Source of the DNA: Candidatus Poseidoniaceae archaeon
Lineage (GTDB): Archaea > Thermoplasmatota > Poseidoniia > Poseidoniales > Poseidoniaceae
Direction of reading: 5' to 3'
Assembly: GCA_949373265.1 (NCBI GenBank)
Contig: CASICT010000036.1
Span: forward strand, 1-21,947
Length of the DNA stretch: 21,947 bases
The notes beneath the pieces are model-generated. The model was given only the letters and a program-made list of their open reading frames with translations. It was not told where the DNA came from and searched no databases. Both the position numbers and the translations under genes were made by a program. This document shows positions 8,991-16,492 of the stretch, in pieces. Position 1 is the stretch's first letter; each line of letters starts with the position of its first letter.

Positions 8991-9401
8991 ATGTCCGACT
9001 TCGAATACGAGTCTTTACTGGACCGCGCAAGGTCAAATATTCCTGAAGAGATCTCTAATCGTGCAAGGTGGACACTTCCAGACCCACAAATTATGATTGA
9101 AGGTTCCAACACAATCTTCCGTAATTTCAATGAAGTCGTAAATCATATGGAAAGAGATGAAAATCACGTTTATCAATTCATGCTAAACGAACTAGGTACC
9201 GCTGGTTCTAGGGATGGACCACGTATTAGGTTCAAAGGTAGAATCCCCCCTAAAAGGATTAAGAAGACCATAGTTAACTACGTCAATACATACATCAAGT
9301 GCGGACAATGTAATGCTCCTGATACCAATTTCATTAAGCAAGATAGAACAACACTACTCAAGTGTCAAGCATGTGGTGCAACACGCCCTGTCAAACTTTG
9401 A
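8991..9401 (+). CDS. eif2b: Translation initiation factor aIF2 beta subunit
   Basis: This is the beta subunit of the archaeal heterotrimeric initiation factor 2, which delivers initiator tRNA to the small ribosomal subunit. From ATG 8991 the protein has 136 residues, the usual size, beginning with the helix FEYESLLDRARSNIPEE. The central domain includes MIEGSNTIFRNF and GRIPPKRIKKTIVNYVNTYI. A C-terminal zinc ribbon has CxxC pairs in KCGQCNAPD and LKCQACGATRPV. The longer reading from GTG 8970 adds seven residues not expected in the family. The gene runs divergent from gfcR. Its last 11 bases overlap the 3' end of the convergent ferredoxin gene. Confidence 0.95.
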   Translation: MSDFEYESLLDRARSNIPEEISNRARWTLPDPQIMIEGSNTIFRNFNEVVNHMERDENHVYQFMLNELGTAGSRDGPRIRFKGRIPPKRIKKTIVNYVNTYIKCGQCNAPDTNFIKQDRTTLLKCQACGATRPVKL

Positions 9402-9723
9402 GGTCCAGTAAGTAATCACTGGGTAAAACTCCTCCATTGAGGAATTCGACAAGAGCAGGTATAGCCTGTTCAGTTATTGTAAACCAATCTCCACTTGGAT
9501 AAATTACGCAAGTAGGACCACTTTCACAAAAGTCTAGGCAACCTGCTTTCTGAACTCTAACATCATCGATTCCGTGTTCTCTAGTAGCAGTTTTGAATTT
9601 TCTCATTAATTCAAGAGAGTCTTTCTCACTACAACTGCCGCGAATCGAACCTTCTGGCCTTGAATGTCCACAAACAAATGCATGCATCCTGTATCCTGGT
9701 TTAATTCGACCTTTAGGATCCAT
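9391..9723 (-). CDS. Thioredoxin-like [2Fe-2S] ferredoxin (NuoE-like)
   Basis: The 110-residue protein has four cysteines spaced as in thioredoxin-fold ferredoxins and the NuoE/HoxE cluster domain: C18 and C31 (CGHSRPEGSIRGSC, C-x12-C), then C62 and C66 (GCLDFCESGP, C-x3-C). The C-terminal segment CVIYPSGDWFTI also matches this fold. It probably transfers electrons in the cytosol; the partner is unknown. I chose ATG 9723. The frame extends to a TTG at 9732, but the ATG is the better start and already overlaps the upstream dehydratase gene by 11 nt. It is the last gene of a three-gene overlapping unit, and its 3' end overlaps aIF2-beta on the other strand. Confidence 0.85.
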   Translation of the reverse strand: MDPKGRIKPGYRMHAFVCGHSRPEGSIRGSCSEKDSLELMRKFKTATREHGIDDVRVQKAGCLDFCESGPTCVIYPSGDWFTITEQAIPALVEFLNGGVLPSDYLLDLKV

Positions 9724-9988
9724 CGGGAGCAACCCCGTCTATTGCTTTGGCTAGATTGTGGTCTCTTTCAGTAATTCCATCAACATCATGACTCCAAGTT
9801 CTTATGACAACAGAGCCCCAACTCAATACAAATTCTGCATGATGGTCTTGTTCTTCACAAATGTTACCCGCAATGTTCACAAAGTCAAGTGCTGATGTAA
9901 AGTTAGGAAATGTGAATTTCCTTTCCAAATGATGGTTGTCAACAACCCTCCAATTCAAATAATCAACCCCAAAGATGTGAGTCATCAT
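9713..9988 (-). CDS. phhB: Pterin-4a-carbinolamine dehydratase
   Basis: The enzyme dehydrates 4a-hydroxytetrahydropterins and recycles the cofactor of pterin-dependent hydroxylases; the fold also acts in molybdopterin-linked contexts. The family signature is clear: a Trp in YLNWRVVD, LERKFTFPNFTSALDFV, then CEEQDHHAEFVLSWG and WSHDVDGITERDHNLA, containing the HH pair, the distal His and the DxxLA end. From ATG 9988 it has 91 residues, close to the family norm. The frame is open to 10075, but that part lies inside the upstream coding sequence and its Lys/Arg-rich translation is not family-like. It overlaps both neighbours, the hypothetical gene by 26 nt and the ferredoxin by 11 nt. Confidence 0.88.
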   Translation of the reverse strand: MMTHIFGVDYLNWRVVDNHHLERKFTFPNFTSALDFVNIAGNICEEQDHHAEFVLSWGSVVIRTWSHDVDGITERDHNLAKAIDGVAPDGS

Positions 9989-10388
9989 TGCCTTTTGTTT
10001 TCTTTTCGACTTTCTCATGAAGACTAGAACGTCTCTTCTGATCTGCTCTTTCGAATTCAAGCAATTCTTTGTCATCGATGTAAGCGGGACGGGTGTGTGC
10101 TACAAGAACCACTTTCACAACAACTTCTCTTGCTACAAATTGATGACTACCATCGGCAGTTAACAACTCGATAGATGATTTTCCCGAAGATAGTAATCGG
10201 CCCTTGACCCAGTTTTCTTCACCATCACGAATAGTTCTTGCATCCAATTGAATTTCAACTAAGTCATCCTTTCTTAGGCCATGCCGTCGCCCCATTAAAT
10301 TGCCAGTATGGATACTTTGCAAATCTTCAAGTTCAGGTGAACCAAGTTCTTCCCACATACTTTGAGCCCAATCTGGTAGGTCCGACAT
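9963..10388 (-). CDS. Hypothetical protein, small beta-rich domain with charged tail
   Basis: The protein has 141 residues. An acidic N-terminus (MSDLPDWAQSMWEELGSPEL) is followed by a segment rich in predicted short beta strands (DDLVEIQLDAR, WVKGRLLSSGKSSIELL, EVVVKVVLVAH) that could form an SH3- or Sm-like barrel. The C-terminus is a highly charged helix ending in KVEKKTKGNDD. I do not recognise the family. An AAGGAGGAG run lies upstream, but about 14-20 nt from the ATG, further than usual. It is the first gene of the unit with the dehydratase and ferredoxin, and divergent from the GTPase. The overlap with the dehydratase suggests coupled translation. Confidence 0.75.
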   Translation of the reverse strand: MSDLPDWAQSMWEELGSPELEDLQSIHTGNLMGRRHGLRKDDLVEIQLDARTIRDGEENWVKGRLLSSGKSSIELLTADGSHQFVAREVVVKVVLVAHTRPAYIDDKELLEFERADQKRRSSLHEKVEKKTKGNDDSHLWG

Positions 10389-10489
10389 GTTACTGTGTCG
10401 GGGCTCCTCCTTCTAAGGCCTGACGCTCACAGAATGAACCTACGATTTGAAGAATAGGAGTCGACCCCGATTAAACGGGAGGCATTCCG

Positions 10490-11593
10490 ATGGCGGTAGT
10501 ATGGCGAGACTTGACAACTGTTCTTACAGAAGAGGAAGTTCTCGATAAAGGATTCAGTCGAGGCAAAAAAGCAGCGGACCGAGTCGATGACCCAGTCAAG
10601 GTTTTCAGAGTTCGAAAACAATTAACCCGCATGGTTCAAACTTCGGCAGACGTAATGTCGCAATATCTTGAAGATACCGAGAGGTCTTGGCCAAGTCTTG
10701 ACCGAATGCCGCTATTCGACAAAGCCATGGTAGAGGCATGTGTTGGTTGCGATGATTATCGCCACCACCTTTCAATGCTAGGTTGGGGCGCTAAACAAAT
10801 GAGACACATCGCTAAACACAATTCGATGAAAATTATTCGCAGTGCTAGATTTGAAATCATGCATGATGCTAGGAAGGAAGCTTATGGCCGACTATCGAGT
10901 ATTATGCGGAGAGTCAAGGCATCTCTCGACTGGTTGCATGAGAGTCGTCTGGTTTTGCGTAAATTACCAGTTATTGACCAAGTGACACCTACCATTGTTG
11001 TATGTGGTGCTCCCAATGTAGGAAAGAGTGCTTTCATATCATCACTTTCAAGTGGAAACATGGAAGTAAATCATTACCCATTTACTACAAAGCAACTCCA
11101 CGTTGGCCACTTTAAGCATCGTAGAGTTCCTCATCAAATGGTTGATACTCCTGGATTACTAGATCGGCCAATGGATGACCGGAATGCCATTGAATTACAA
11201 GCAATTGCAGCAATTCAACACGTTGGTAGTCTGTGTATCTTCTTAATGGATATCTCCGAAAAATGTGGTACTAGTATTGAAGATCAAAATAATTTATTGG
11301 CTGAAGTCAAAGCTTTACTTCCAGAAATTGACATGATAGTTGTAGTATCCAAAGCAGATCTTATGGAACCACTACCTGAGAATTGGGATGAAGTCAAGCA
11401 ATTTGAATCGGAATGGGATGGAGAAGGTGAACCAAATTTGCCAGTTCTGTTAGATGAGGAAGGTTGTGTTACCATTTCTGCAATGGAAGATGTAGGGGTT
11501 ACTGCACTAAGACTGGAAATGGTCAGGCGTTGCAAAGCAAATATGTCGAGTGACCCAATGTCACTACCCGAAGGCTGGCATCGTCAAGATTAA
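10490..11593 (+). CDS. NOG1-like GTP-binding protein (OBG/HflX superfamily)
   Basis: The protein has 367 residues. A helical N-terminal domain of the NOG1 type covers about residues 1-165, and the G domain follows: G1 GAPNVGKS at 173-180, a switch region with YPFTTK, G3 DTPGLLD at 219-225, G4 SKAD at 287-290 (Ser replaces the usual Asn or Thr), and a G5-like ISAMED. Eukaryotic NOG1 works in 60S ribosome assembly, and archaeal relatives are presumed to act in large-subunit biogenesis. GGGAGG sits 7 nt before the ATG. It is a single gene between divergent and convergent neighbours. Its TAA shares the TTAA tetramer with the stop of the opposite gene. Confidence 0.92.
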   Translation: MAVVWRDLTTVLTEEEVLDKGFSRGKKAADRVDDPVKVFRVRKQLTRMVQTSADVMSQYLEDTERSWPSLDRMPLFDKAMVEACVGCDDYRHHLSMLGWGAKQMRHIAKHNSMKIIRSARFEIMHDARKEAYGRLSSIMRRVKASLDWLHESRLVLRKLPVIDQVTPTIVVCGAPNVGKSAFISSLSSGNMEVNHYPFTTKQLHVGHFKHRRVPHQMVDTPGLLDRPMDDRNAIELQAIAAIQHVGSLCIFLMDISEKCGTSIEDQNNLLAEVKALLPEIDMIVVVSKADLMEPLPENWDEVKQFESEWDGEGEPNLPVLLDEEGCVTISAMEDVGVTALRLEMVRRCKANMSSDPMSLPEGWHRQD

Positions 11594-11865
11594 TTTCCAA
11601 ATCCAAATAATCGTAATCCCACAGGGGCAACTATTGCGATAAAGAATATGACGAACATGATTCTCATCATCTTGTCATTTTTCCCATGTTTTTCCTGTTT
11701 GGAAATGCAGACTTGGTCTTTGCAAATTCTAGGGTCTGCTTTGGAATCGATTGTAATTCCACACATCTTGCAGTGTTTATGAGCGGCTTGCTGTGGTGAC
11801 ATCTTCGAACGTGAATTGGCTGCTTTCTTGCTGAGTGTTTCTTTAACTGCTTTTGCGTCTACCAT
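11590..11865 (-). CDS. Small zinc-ribbon membrane protein (DUF2116-like)
   Basis: From ATG 11865 the protein has 91 residues. A basic N-terminal half leads to a ribbon-like motif HKHCKMCGITID and ICKDQVCISKQEKHG, which resembles the HxHCxxCG...C....C pattern of archaeal DUF2116 proteins. One C-terminal hydrophobic helix (MFVIFFIAIVAPVGLRLF) follows. It is probably tail-anchored with the ribbon in the cytosol. GGAG lies 8 nt before this ATG and overlaps the UMP kinase end, which supports this start over the GTG at 11874. The gap to pyrH is 5 nt, so the two are coupled. The family assignment is from motif memory only. Confidence 0.7.
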   Translation of the reverse strand: MVDAKAVKETLSKKAANSRSKMSPQQAAHKHCKMCGITIDSKADPRICKDQVCISKQEKHGKNDKMMRIMFVIFFIAIVAPVGLRLFGFGN

Positions 11866-11870
11866 TTTTC

Positions 11871-12575
11871 TCACTCCGTTCTAACTAGTGTTCCAACAAA
11901 CGGACGCCCCTCAAAGGCATCCTCAAGTAAATTCAAATCTCTCCCATCTAATACTGCTAATCTCATGCCTGCATCCATTGCCCATTTTACGGCAATAGGG
12001 TCGACTGCCGCAGATTCACCTGGACCCAGCGGCTCAGTTCCAGTTATCTTAGCCAATTCAGCTAGGGTAATGTCCTCAATCGGTTTAGCCTCACTGTTGG
12101 TTCTTGGGTCGCTATCGTGAACATGTGTTACATTGGTTGCTATTACGCAATGTGGAGCGCCACAGTCTCTGGCTAAAGCTACAGCCACCGCATCTGTGGT
12201 GTGGCCAGGAGTTGTACCCCCCATAACCACAATATTATGCTCTTGGAGTAATTGTGCTGCTTCATCGGTGGAGGTTGGGATAATTGGGCAGACATTACAT
12301 CCAATGTCTAGTAGAGATTGTTGTAGTATTGTTGCATTTAACCTTGTAGCAGATATGCCGACGGTGTCTAGTCTATAGGAGTCTGTAAAAGATGCACGTG
12401 CTAATGTTATTCCTTCTCTTGCAGGATGCCCGCCGCCAACTACAATACCCAACTTCCGTCCATTTCCTTCAAGATGGACTGCTAATTGGCGCAGTTGACC
12501 GAACCACTGCGACCTTTGTTCGGCCTCTTCGGGCCTCAATAGAGAACCTCCTAGAGCAACAATGTGGGTTGTCAT
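11871..12575 (-). CDS. pyrH: UMP kinase (uridylate kinase), archaeal type
   Basis: The enzyme phosphorylates UMP to UDP and belongs to the amino-acid kinase family. From ATG 12575 it has 234 residues. It shows the N-terminal VALGGSLL, GIVVGGGHPAREGI, a UMP-binding stretch (LDTVGISATRLNA), VVMGGTTPGHTTDAVAVALA and the ATNVTHVHDSDP loop. The last two are characteristic of archaeal UMP kinases. The start is set by GAGG just upstream of tandem ATGs at 12578 and 12575; the frame extends to 12704 but has no family features there. It forms a two-gene unit with the small zinc-ribbon protein and is divergent from aRF1. It supplies UDP downstream of the carAB pathway. Confidence 0.92.
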   Translation of the reverse strand: MTTHIVALGGSLLRPEEAEQRSQWFGQLRQLAVHLEGNGRKLGIVVGGGHPAREGITLARASFTDSYRLDTVGISATRLNATILQQSLLDIGCNVCPIIPTSTDEAAQLLQEHNIVVMGGTTPGHTTDAVAVALARDCGAPHCVIATNVTHVHDSDPRTNSEAKPIEDITLAELAKITGTEPLGPGESAAVDPIAVKWAMDAGMRLAVLDGRDLNLLEDAFEGRPFVGTLVRTE

Positions 12576-12610
12576 CATATCCTCGTGAATGTCGACCATT
12601 GATGATGCTT

Positions 12611-12666
12611 CCTTCTCAGAAGGCTTGAAAGTCCCCGCCTCAGCCCTTACGCTGGGGGAGACGTGT
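12611..12666 (+). promoter_or_regulatory. Structured leader of aRF1: short palindrome and SD-containing hairpin
   Basis: CCTTCTCAGAAGG at 12611-12623 is a perfect palindrome with a one-base centre in the pyrH/aRF1 divergent gap. Just before the aRF1 ATG, CCCC and CAGC (about 12633-12644) can pair with GCTG and GGGG (about 12651-12658), with a bulge on the left side. That would bury the GGGGGAG Shine-Dalgarno sequence that lies 6 nt from the ATG. The pairing was worked out by hand, and regulatory use is only inferred. Confidence 0.35.
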
Positions 12667-13914
12667 ATGAGTGATGATGCAGAACAGGCAACTCGCCGAC
12701 TCAAACTAAAACTCGCTCTTGAAGATCTTCGAGAGATGAAAGGTTCCGGTACAGAACTTGTAACGGTAATTATTCCTCCTGACCGCCAAGTTTCAGATGC
12801 AAGACAAATGCTTCAAAACGAGCACGGGCAGGCTGCTAACATCAAATCGAAAGGAACAAAAAAGAATGTTCAGGGTGCGATTGAATCAGCAATATCTCTC
12901 TTGTCAAAATACCGAAATGCAGGTGAAAGAGGCATTGCATTGTTCACAGGGGCCATAATTGTGGGCAATAACAAGACACGTCATACCACCATAATCATCG
13001 ATGACCCACCACAGCCGCTTCTCTCATTCAGATACCGTTGCGATTCTAAATTTGAATTGTCTCAGTTAGAAGATATGCTTGTTGACAAAAAGTCGTATGG
13101 ATTATTCGTAATAGACCGTGCTGAAGCGGCATATGGTATCGCTAGTGGGAAAAGAATCCATGTTCAAGAGTTCCTTGTGTCCAATATCATGGGTAAGCAC
13201 AGACAGGGTGGTCAATCTGCTCAAAGATTCGAGCGATTGATCGAAGAGGCAGCACATAATTTCTTCAAGCGTGCTTCAGAGCATGCTTGCTCTTATTGGT
13301 TGCCAGAACTTGAAAATATACAAGCGATTATCGTTGGTGGTCCAGGGGCAACAAAGGATTTCGTTGTGAAGAATGATTATTTCCATCACGAGATTACAAA
13401 GAAGATTGCAAAGACAACCTTTGATGTAGGATATTCTAATGAAAGTGGCGTTCGTGAACTTGTAGACAATGCTGGCGGATTAATGGGTGAGATTGAACTC
13501 GATGCAGAACGTAAAGTAGTCACTGAATTCCTTGAGGAGTTAGTAAAACAACATCCGAAAGCCACATATGGTGAAATCATGATTCGACAAGCACTCGAAC
13601 AAGGTGCTGTTGCTAAACTCCTAATCAGTGAAGGGATGAGGAAAAATGTTGTCTCCATCGAATGTAAATCCTGTTCAAATGAATGGACGGTTAGTATTGG
13701 TCGAATGGATGCTTTGCCTCCTTGCCGTAAGTGCAAAGCAGATGGTGACAATCTAATTGAAACCAATTCGATTTCTTTGATTGATGAGTTTTCAATATTG
13801 GCTACGAAAGGACGTGCTGAAGTCAAATTCGTCTCAATTGACACAGAAGAAGGTGCACAATTGAATTCTGGCTTCGGAGGACTTGCTGCAATACTCAGAT
13901 ATCCAATTATGTGA
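12667..13914 (+). CDS. prf1: Peptide chain release factor aRF1
   Basis: This is the archaeal class I release factor that recognises all three stop codons and triggers peptide release. From ATG 12667 it has 415 residues, the normal family size. The decoding motif NIKS is at 58-61, the second stop-recognition motif YRCDSKF at 123-129, and the catalytic GGQ at 181-183 in GKHRQGGQSAQRFERL. The C-terminal domain has a zinc ribbon (CKSCSNEW and CRKCKAD). A strong SD (GGGGGAG) ends 6 nt before the ATG, which decides the start; the longer frame from 12589 would run into the divergent pyrH promoter. Its TGA forms part of the argS SD, so the two genes are probably coupled. Confidence 0.96.
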   Translation: MSDDAEQATRRLKLKLALEDLREMKGSGTELVTVIIPPDRQVSDARQMLQNEHGQAANIKSKGTKKNVQGAIESAISLLSKYRNAGERGIALFTGAIIVGNNKTRHTTIIIDDPPQPLLSFRYRCDSKFELSQLEDMLVDKKSYGLFVIDRAEAAYGIASGKRIHVQEFLVSNIMGKHRQGGQSAQRFERLIEEAAHNFFKRASEHACSYWLPELENIQAIIVGGPGATKDFVVKNDYFHHEITKKIAKTTFDVGYSNESGVRELVDNAGGLMGEIELDAERKVVTEFLEELVKQHPKATYGEIMIRQALEQGAVAKLLISEGMRKNVVSIECKSCSNEWTVSIGRMDALPPCRKCKADGDNLIETNSISLIDEFSILATKGRAEVKFVSIDTEEGAQLNSGFGGLAAILRYPIM

Positions 13915-13919
13915 GGTGG
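13913..13919 (+). promoter_or_regulatory. Shine-Dalgarno site of argS fused to the aRF1 stop codon
   Basis: GAGGTGG starts inside the aRF1 TGA (13912-13914) and lies 5 nt before the ATG at 13925. An out-of-frame ATG at 13921 sits between them, but only 13925 opens the ArgRS frame. Confidence 0.75.
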
Positions 13920-13924
13920 AATGA

Positions 13925-15634
13925 ATGAATATTCTTCGTGAAATTATCGAACCATCTCTGGAAGTTGCGCTAGCGGATGTTGGTGTTTCTGGAGATTTCT
14001 GGAAAAAGGCGCTTGGCCCTAGTAGGGAGAAAGAACAAGGAGATTTATCATTGCCATGTTTCGCTTTCGCTAAACAACTTGGTCGTAATCCTGTGGAAAT
14101 TGCTGAAGAACTAGCAGCATCTATTTCTGGAGAATTTGATGTAAGTGTAGTCGGTGGTTATCTTAATTTTAAGGCAAAACCGGATTGGCTTGCTGCAAAA
14201 GTAATGTCGGGGATCGAAATTTCTGGAAATAAGAATATCTTGATAGAACACACCAGTGCTAATCCTAACGGCCCATTTCACGTAGGACGTGCACGCAATG
14301 CAATCTTAGGTGATACATTGGTCCGTCTAAATCGACTGTACGGTAACAAAGTACGAGCTGAGTATTATGTTGATGATATGGGTAAACAAGTTGGCGTAAT
14401 GGCTTGGGCATTGGCTAATTTATCCAAAGATGATGTGGATTCGATTCTTGCCGATAAGGAAGATGTAAACCCGAAGTGGAATGGTAAAGCAGATCATGAA
14501 ACGGTTAGGTGGTATCAGGCAGCTCAACTAAAGCGTTCAGATGGCAACCAAGAAATTGAAGATGAAATTAGTAGACTAGTGCACGCTTCTGAACATGGTG
14601 ATGATTCAGTTTTGAAGCAATTTGAGGATGCTTATCAGCCAGTATTAGACGGTATGTTGGAAACATTATCCCGTTTAGGTATTAATTTTGATACCTTCAC
14701 TAAAGAATCACAGTTCGTAGTCGATGGAACAGTATCTGCATTGATGGAGCGGCTAGAGAATCTGGAAATACATGCTACTGCAGATAATGGTGCTCACTTT
14801 TTGGACCTGGGTCAAAGGGGACTAAAAGGTAAAACCGATTTCTTCTATAGAAGAGGAGATGGCTCTTCTTTGTATGCTACTAGAGATATAGCCTACCATA
14901 TTTGGAAATGGCAACAATGTGATGAACTGATTAACGTACTGGGCGAAGATCACAAGTTACAAGCCAAGCAGGTAGGTATGACCTTACTGGAGCTAGGAGA
15001 AAGAGTACCAGAAGTTATGTTCTATGCATTCATTAAACTGCCTGAAGGTAAAATGAGTACAAGAAAGGGTAACGTTGTTTTCATGGACGACCTACTAGAA
15101 GAAGCACAAGCCCAAGCAGCCTCGGTTGTAAGAGAGTTGAGACCTGAATTGAAAGGTGCTGAAATAAGCAAGATAGCAGAGGCGGTAGGTGTATCTGCTG
15201 TGAGGTTTAACATTACAAAAGTAAGTCCAGACAAAGGTTTCACTTTCCGTTGGGAAGAGGCACTATCCTTTGAGGGTGAAAGCGCACCATTCGTCATGTA
15301 TTCGCATACAAGAGCCCACTCTATAGCAAAGCGAGTGGGAAGAGCTGCAGAAGAGAATCAAATGGGAGATATTCTTCCTGCAATGCATGAATTGATGCGG
15401 GTAATGGCCTGTTTTAGCGATAAACTAGCGCTGTCTGTTAACGAGAATAAGCCTCATGCATTTGCCTTTTACATGCTTGAACTTGCAACTGCATACAATT
15501 CGTTTTATCGAGATTGTCATGTAGTTAAGGATGGAGTTGTTGACGAATTTAACTTTGCAGTCAGCGAAAAAGCAAGAGAGTTACTTCGCAGTGGTATGAT
15601 TGGAGTTGGAATCATTCCTCTGGAATCGATGTGA
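13925..15634 (+). CDS. argS: Arginyl-tRNA synthetase
   Basis: The class I enzyme charges tRNA-Arg. It has 569 residues and is complete. The N-terminal ArgRS additional domain is followed by the catalytic core, with HTSANPNGPFHVGRARNA containing the HIGH equivalent HVGR at 119-122. YYVDDMGKQVG, DFFYRRGDGSSLYATRDIAYH and the KMSKS loop KMSTRKG at 376-382 follow. The C-terminal DALR anticodon-binding domain contains PFVMYSHTRAHSI and ends near LRSGMIGVGIIPLESM. It is coupled to aRF1 upstream. The last 23 nt overlap the convergent hypothetical gene. The frame is intact, and a CTT AAT codon pair at 14162-14167 is read in frame, which is a useful control for the CTT-linked shifts seen in nrdB. Confidence 0.96.
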   Translation: MNILREIIEPSLEVALADVGVSGDFWKKALGPSREKEQGDLSLPCFAFAKQLGRNPVEIAEELAASISGEFDVSVVGGYLNFKAKPDWLAAKVMSGIEISGNKNILIEHTSANPNGPFHVGRARNAILGDTLVRLNRLYGNKVRAEYYVDDMGKQVGVMAWALANLSKDDVDSILADKEDVNPKWNGKADHETVRWYQAAQLKRSDGNQEIEDEISRLVHASEHGDDSVLKQFEDAYQPVLDGMLETLSRLGINFDTFTKESQFVVDGTVSALMERLENLEIHATADNGAHFLDLGQRGLKGKTDFFYRRGDGSSLYATRDIAYHIWKWQQCDELINVLGEDHKLQAKQVGMTLLELGERVPEVMFYAFIKLPEGKMSTRKGNVVFMDDLLEEAQAQAASVVRELRPELKGAEISKIAEAVGVSAVRFNITKVSPDKGFTFRWEEALSFEGESAPFVMYSHTRAHSIAKRVGRAAEENQMGDILPAMHELMRVMACFSDKLALSVNENKPHAFAFYMLELATAYNSFYRDCHVVKDGVVDEFNFAVSEKARELLRSGMIGVGIIPLESM

Positions 15635-16139
15635 TTGAACTTTCAGGTGTCCTACCTGCAGCTTCGAGTTGTGTTCCGATCTTATTCAATTCTGAAATCG
15701 CATCTTCAAGATTCTCTGCTTGCTTTAGGAATCGCATTGGCGGCCATCCTAGGTCGATTATCCCTGGTTCGATAGTCGACTCTTCTATCCAAGCCTCACA
15801 GGCTTGACCTGCACATATTGCTGAAAAGGCATCCAAGTCTACCCAAAATGTACGTCTTTTGCATACCGGGCAATCTCTACAATGCATGCTTGAAAGCACA
15901 GTCATGCCTTCTTCTCCAACAAGGTCTACTTCCCAGATTACTAAATCTGAGCGCTTCAATGCCATCAAGTATGATTTTTTCAAGAACCTTCGAAGAACGT
16001 TCCACGCAGTCTCTTCACTAGAGAATACGCCCAGCCCTATAGCCCTACCATTTTCCTCGGTTACAGAGGGGACATAGACACGTGAGGGGGCTGTCATGAA
16101 GTGTGCTGTGAAGTGACAGCCCTTCAATCCCTCGTCCAT
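15612..16139 (-). CDS. Hypothetical protein with a zinc-ribbon-like cysteine cluster
   Basis: The protein has 175 residues from ATG 16139, or 161 from ATG 16097. A central cysteine set (MHCRDCPVCKRRTFW, then ICAGQACEAWIEE) looks like a four-Cys zinc-binding knuckle. The N-terminal half is a compact alpha/beta segment (VYVPSVTEENGRAIGLGVF, then ALKRSDLVIWEVDLVGEEG) and the C-terminus a helix (RFLKQAENLEDAISELNKI). No signal peptide or membrane helix is visible. I do not recognise the family. It is the third gene after the parvulin and folB; its first 16 bases overlap the end of folB, which favours the longer start. The 3' end overlaps argS. Confidence 0.7.
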   Translation of the reverse strand: MDEGLKGCHFTAHFMTAPSRVYVPSVTEENGRAIGLGVFSSEETAWNVLRRFLKKSYLMALKRSDLVIWEVDLVGEEGMTVLSSMHCRDCPVCKRRTFWVDLDAFSAICAGQACEAWIEESTIEPGIIDLGWPPMRFLKQAENLEDAISELNKIGTQLEAAGRTPESSITSIPEE

Positions 16140-16492
16140 TCAAACTCAACTACCGCTAATCCACCGGGGTGCGGGAACGGTGCGTCAGGTTTTTCCATAC
16201 GTACGGATATTGAATTCACTATCTTGTTCTCACTAACCTTGTTTACTAGCATTTTACAAAGCGTCTCCATCAATTTGACAGGTTCAGAATCAACAATCTC
16301 AGAATCTACAGCTGCTTGTAAGTCAGCATAGTTGAGAGTTTGTTCAAGATTATCTTCGTCGACATCTGCAACTAGGGTTGCCCAGATTGAGACAATGAAT
16401 GGTTGGTTCTTTTCTCTTTCAAAATCATAAGCACCATGGCATGCCATTATTTCATATGATTCAAGACCGACACGAGTTGCCAAAGTAATCAC
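16124..16492 (-). CDS. folB: Dihydroneopterin aldolase family protein (FolB-like)
   Basis: The protein has 122 residues. FolB converts 7,8-dihydroneopterin to 6-hydroxymethyl-dihydropterin in folate or methanopterin biosynthesis, and the same fold gives epimerases. Family features are the N-terminal strand leading into MACHGAYDFEREKNQPFIV, LNYADLQAAVDSEI, a helix with KLMETLCKMLV, and the final VRMEKPDAPFPHPGGLAVVEFEW. The reading from GTG 16492 overlaps the parvulin stop as GTGA. A TTG at 16483 is an alternative, with GGAG 8 nt upstream. Its operon position after the parvulin says little about function. A second pterin enzyme, the carbinolamine dehydratase, is 6 kb away. Confidence 0.88.
   Translation of the reverse strand: MITLATRVGLESYEIMACHGAYDFEREKNQPFIVSIWATLVADVDEDNLEQTLNYADLQAAVDSEIVDSEPVKLMETLCKMLVNKVSENKIVNSISVRMEKPDAPFPHPGGLAVVEFEWTRD

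Noticed and set aside
13386..13844. 152-codon ORF antisense to aRF1
   Set aside because: Ser/Thr-rich shadow translation. The aRF1 frame with all its motifs explains this sequence.
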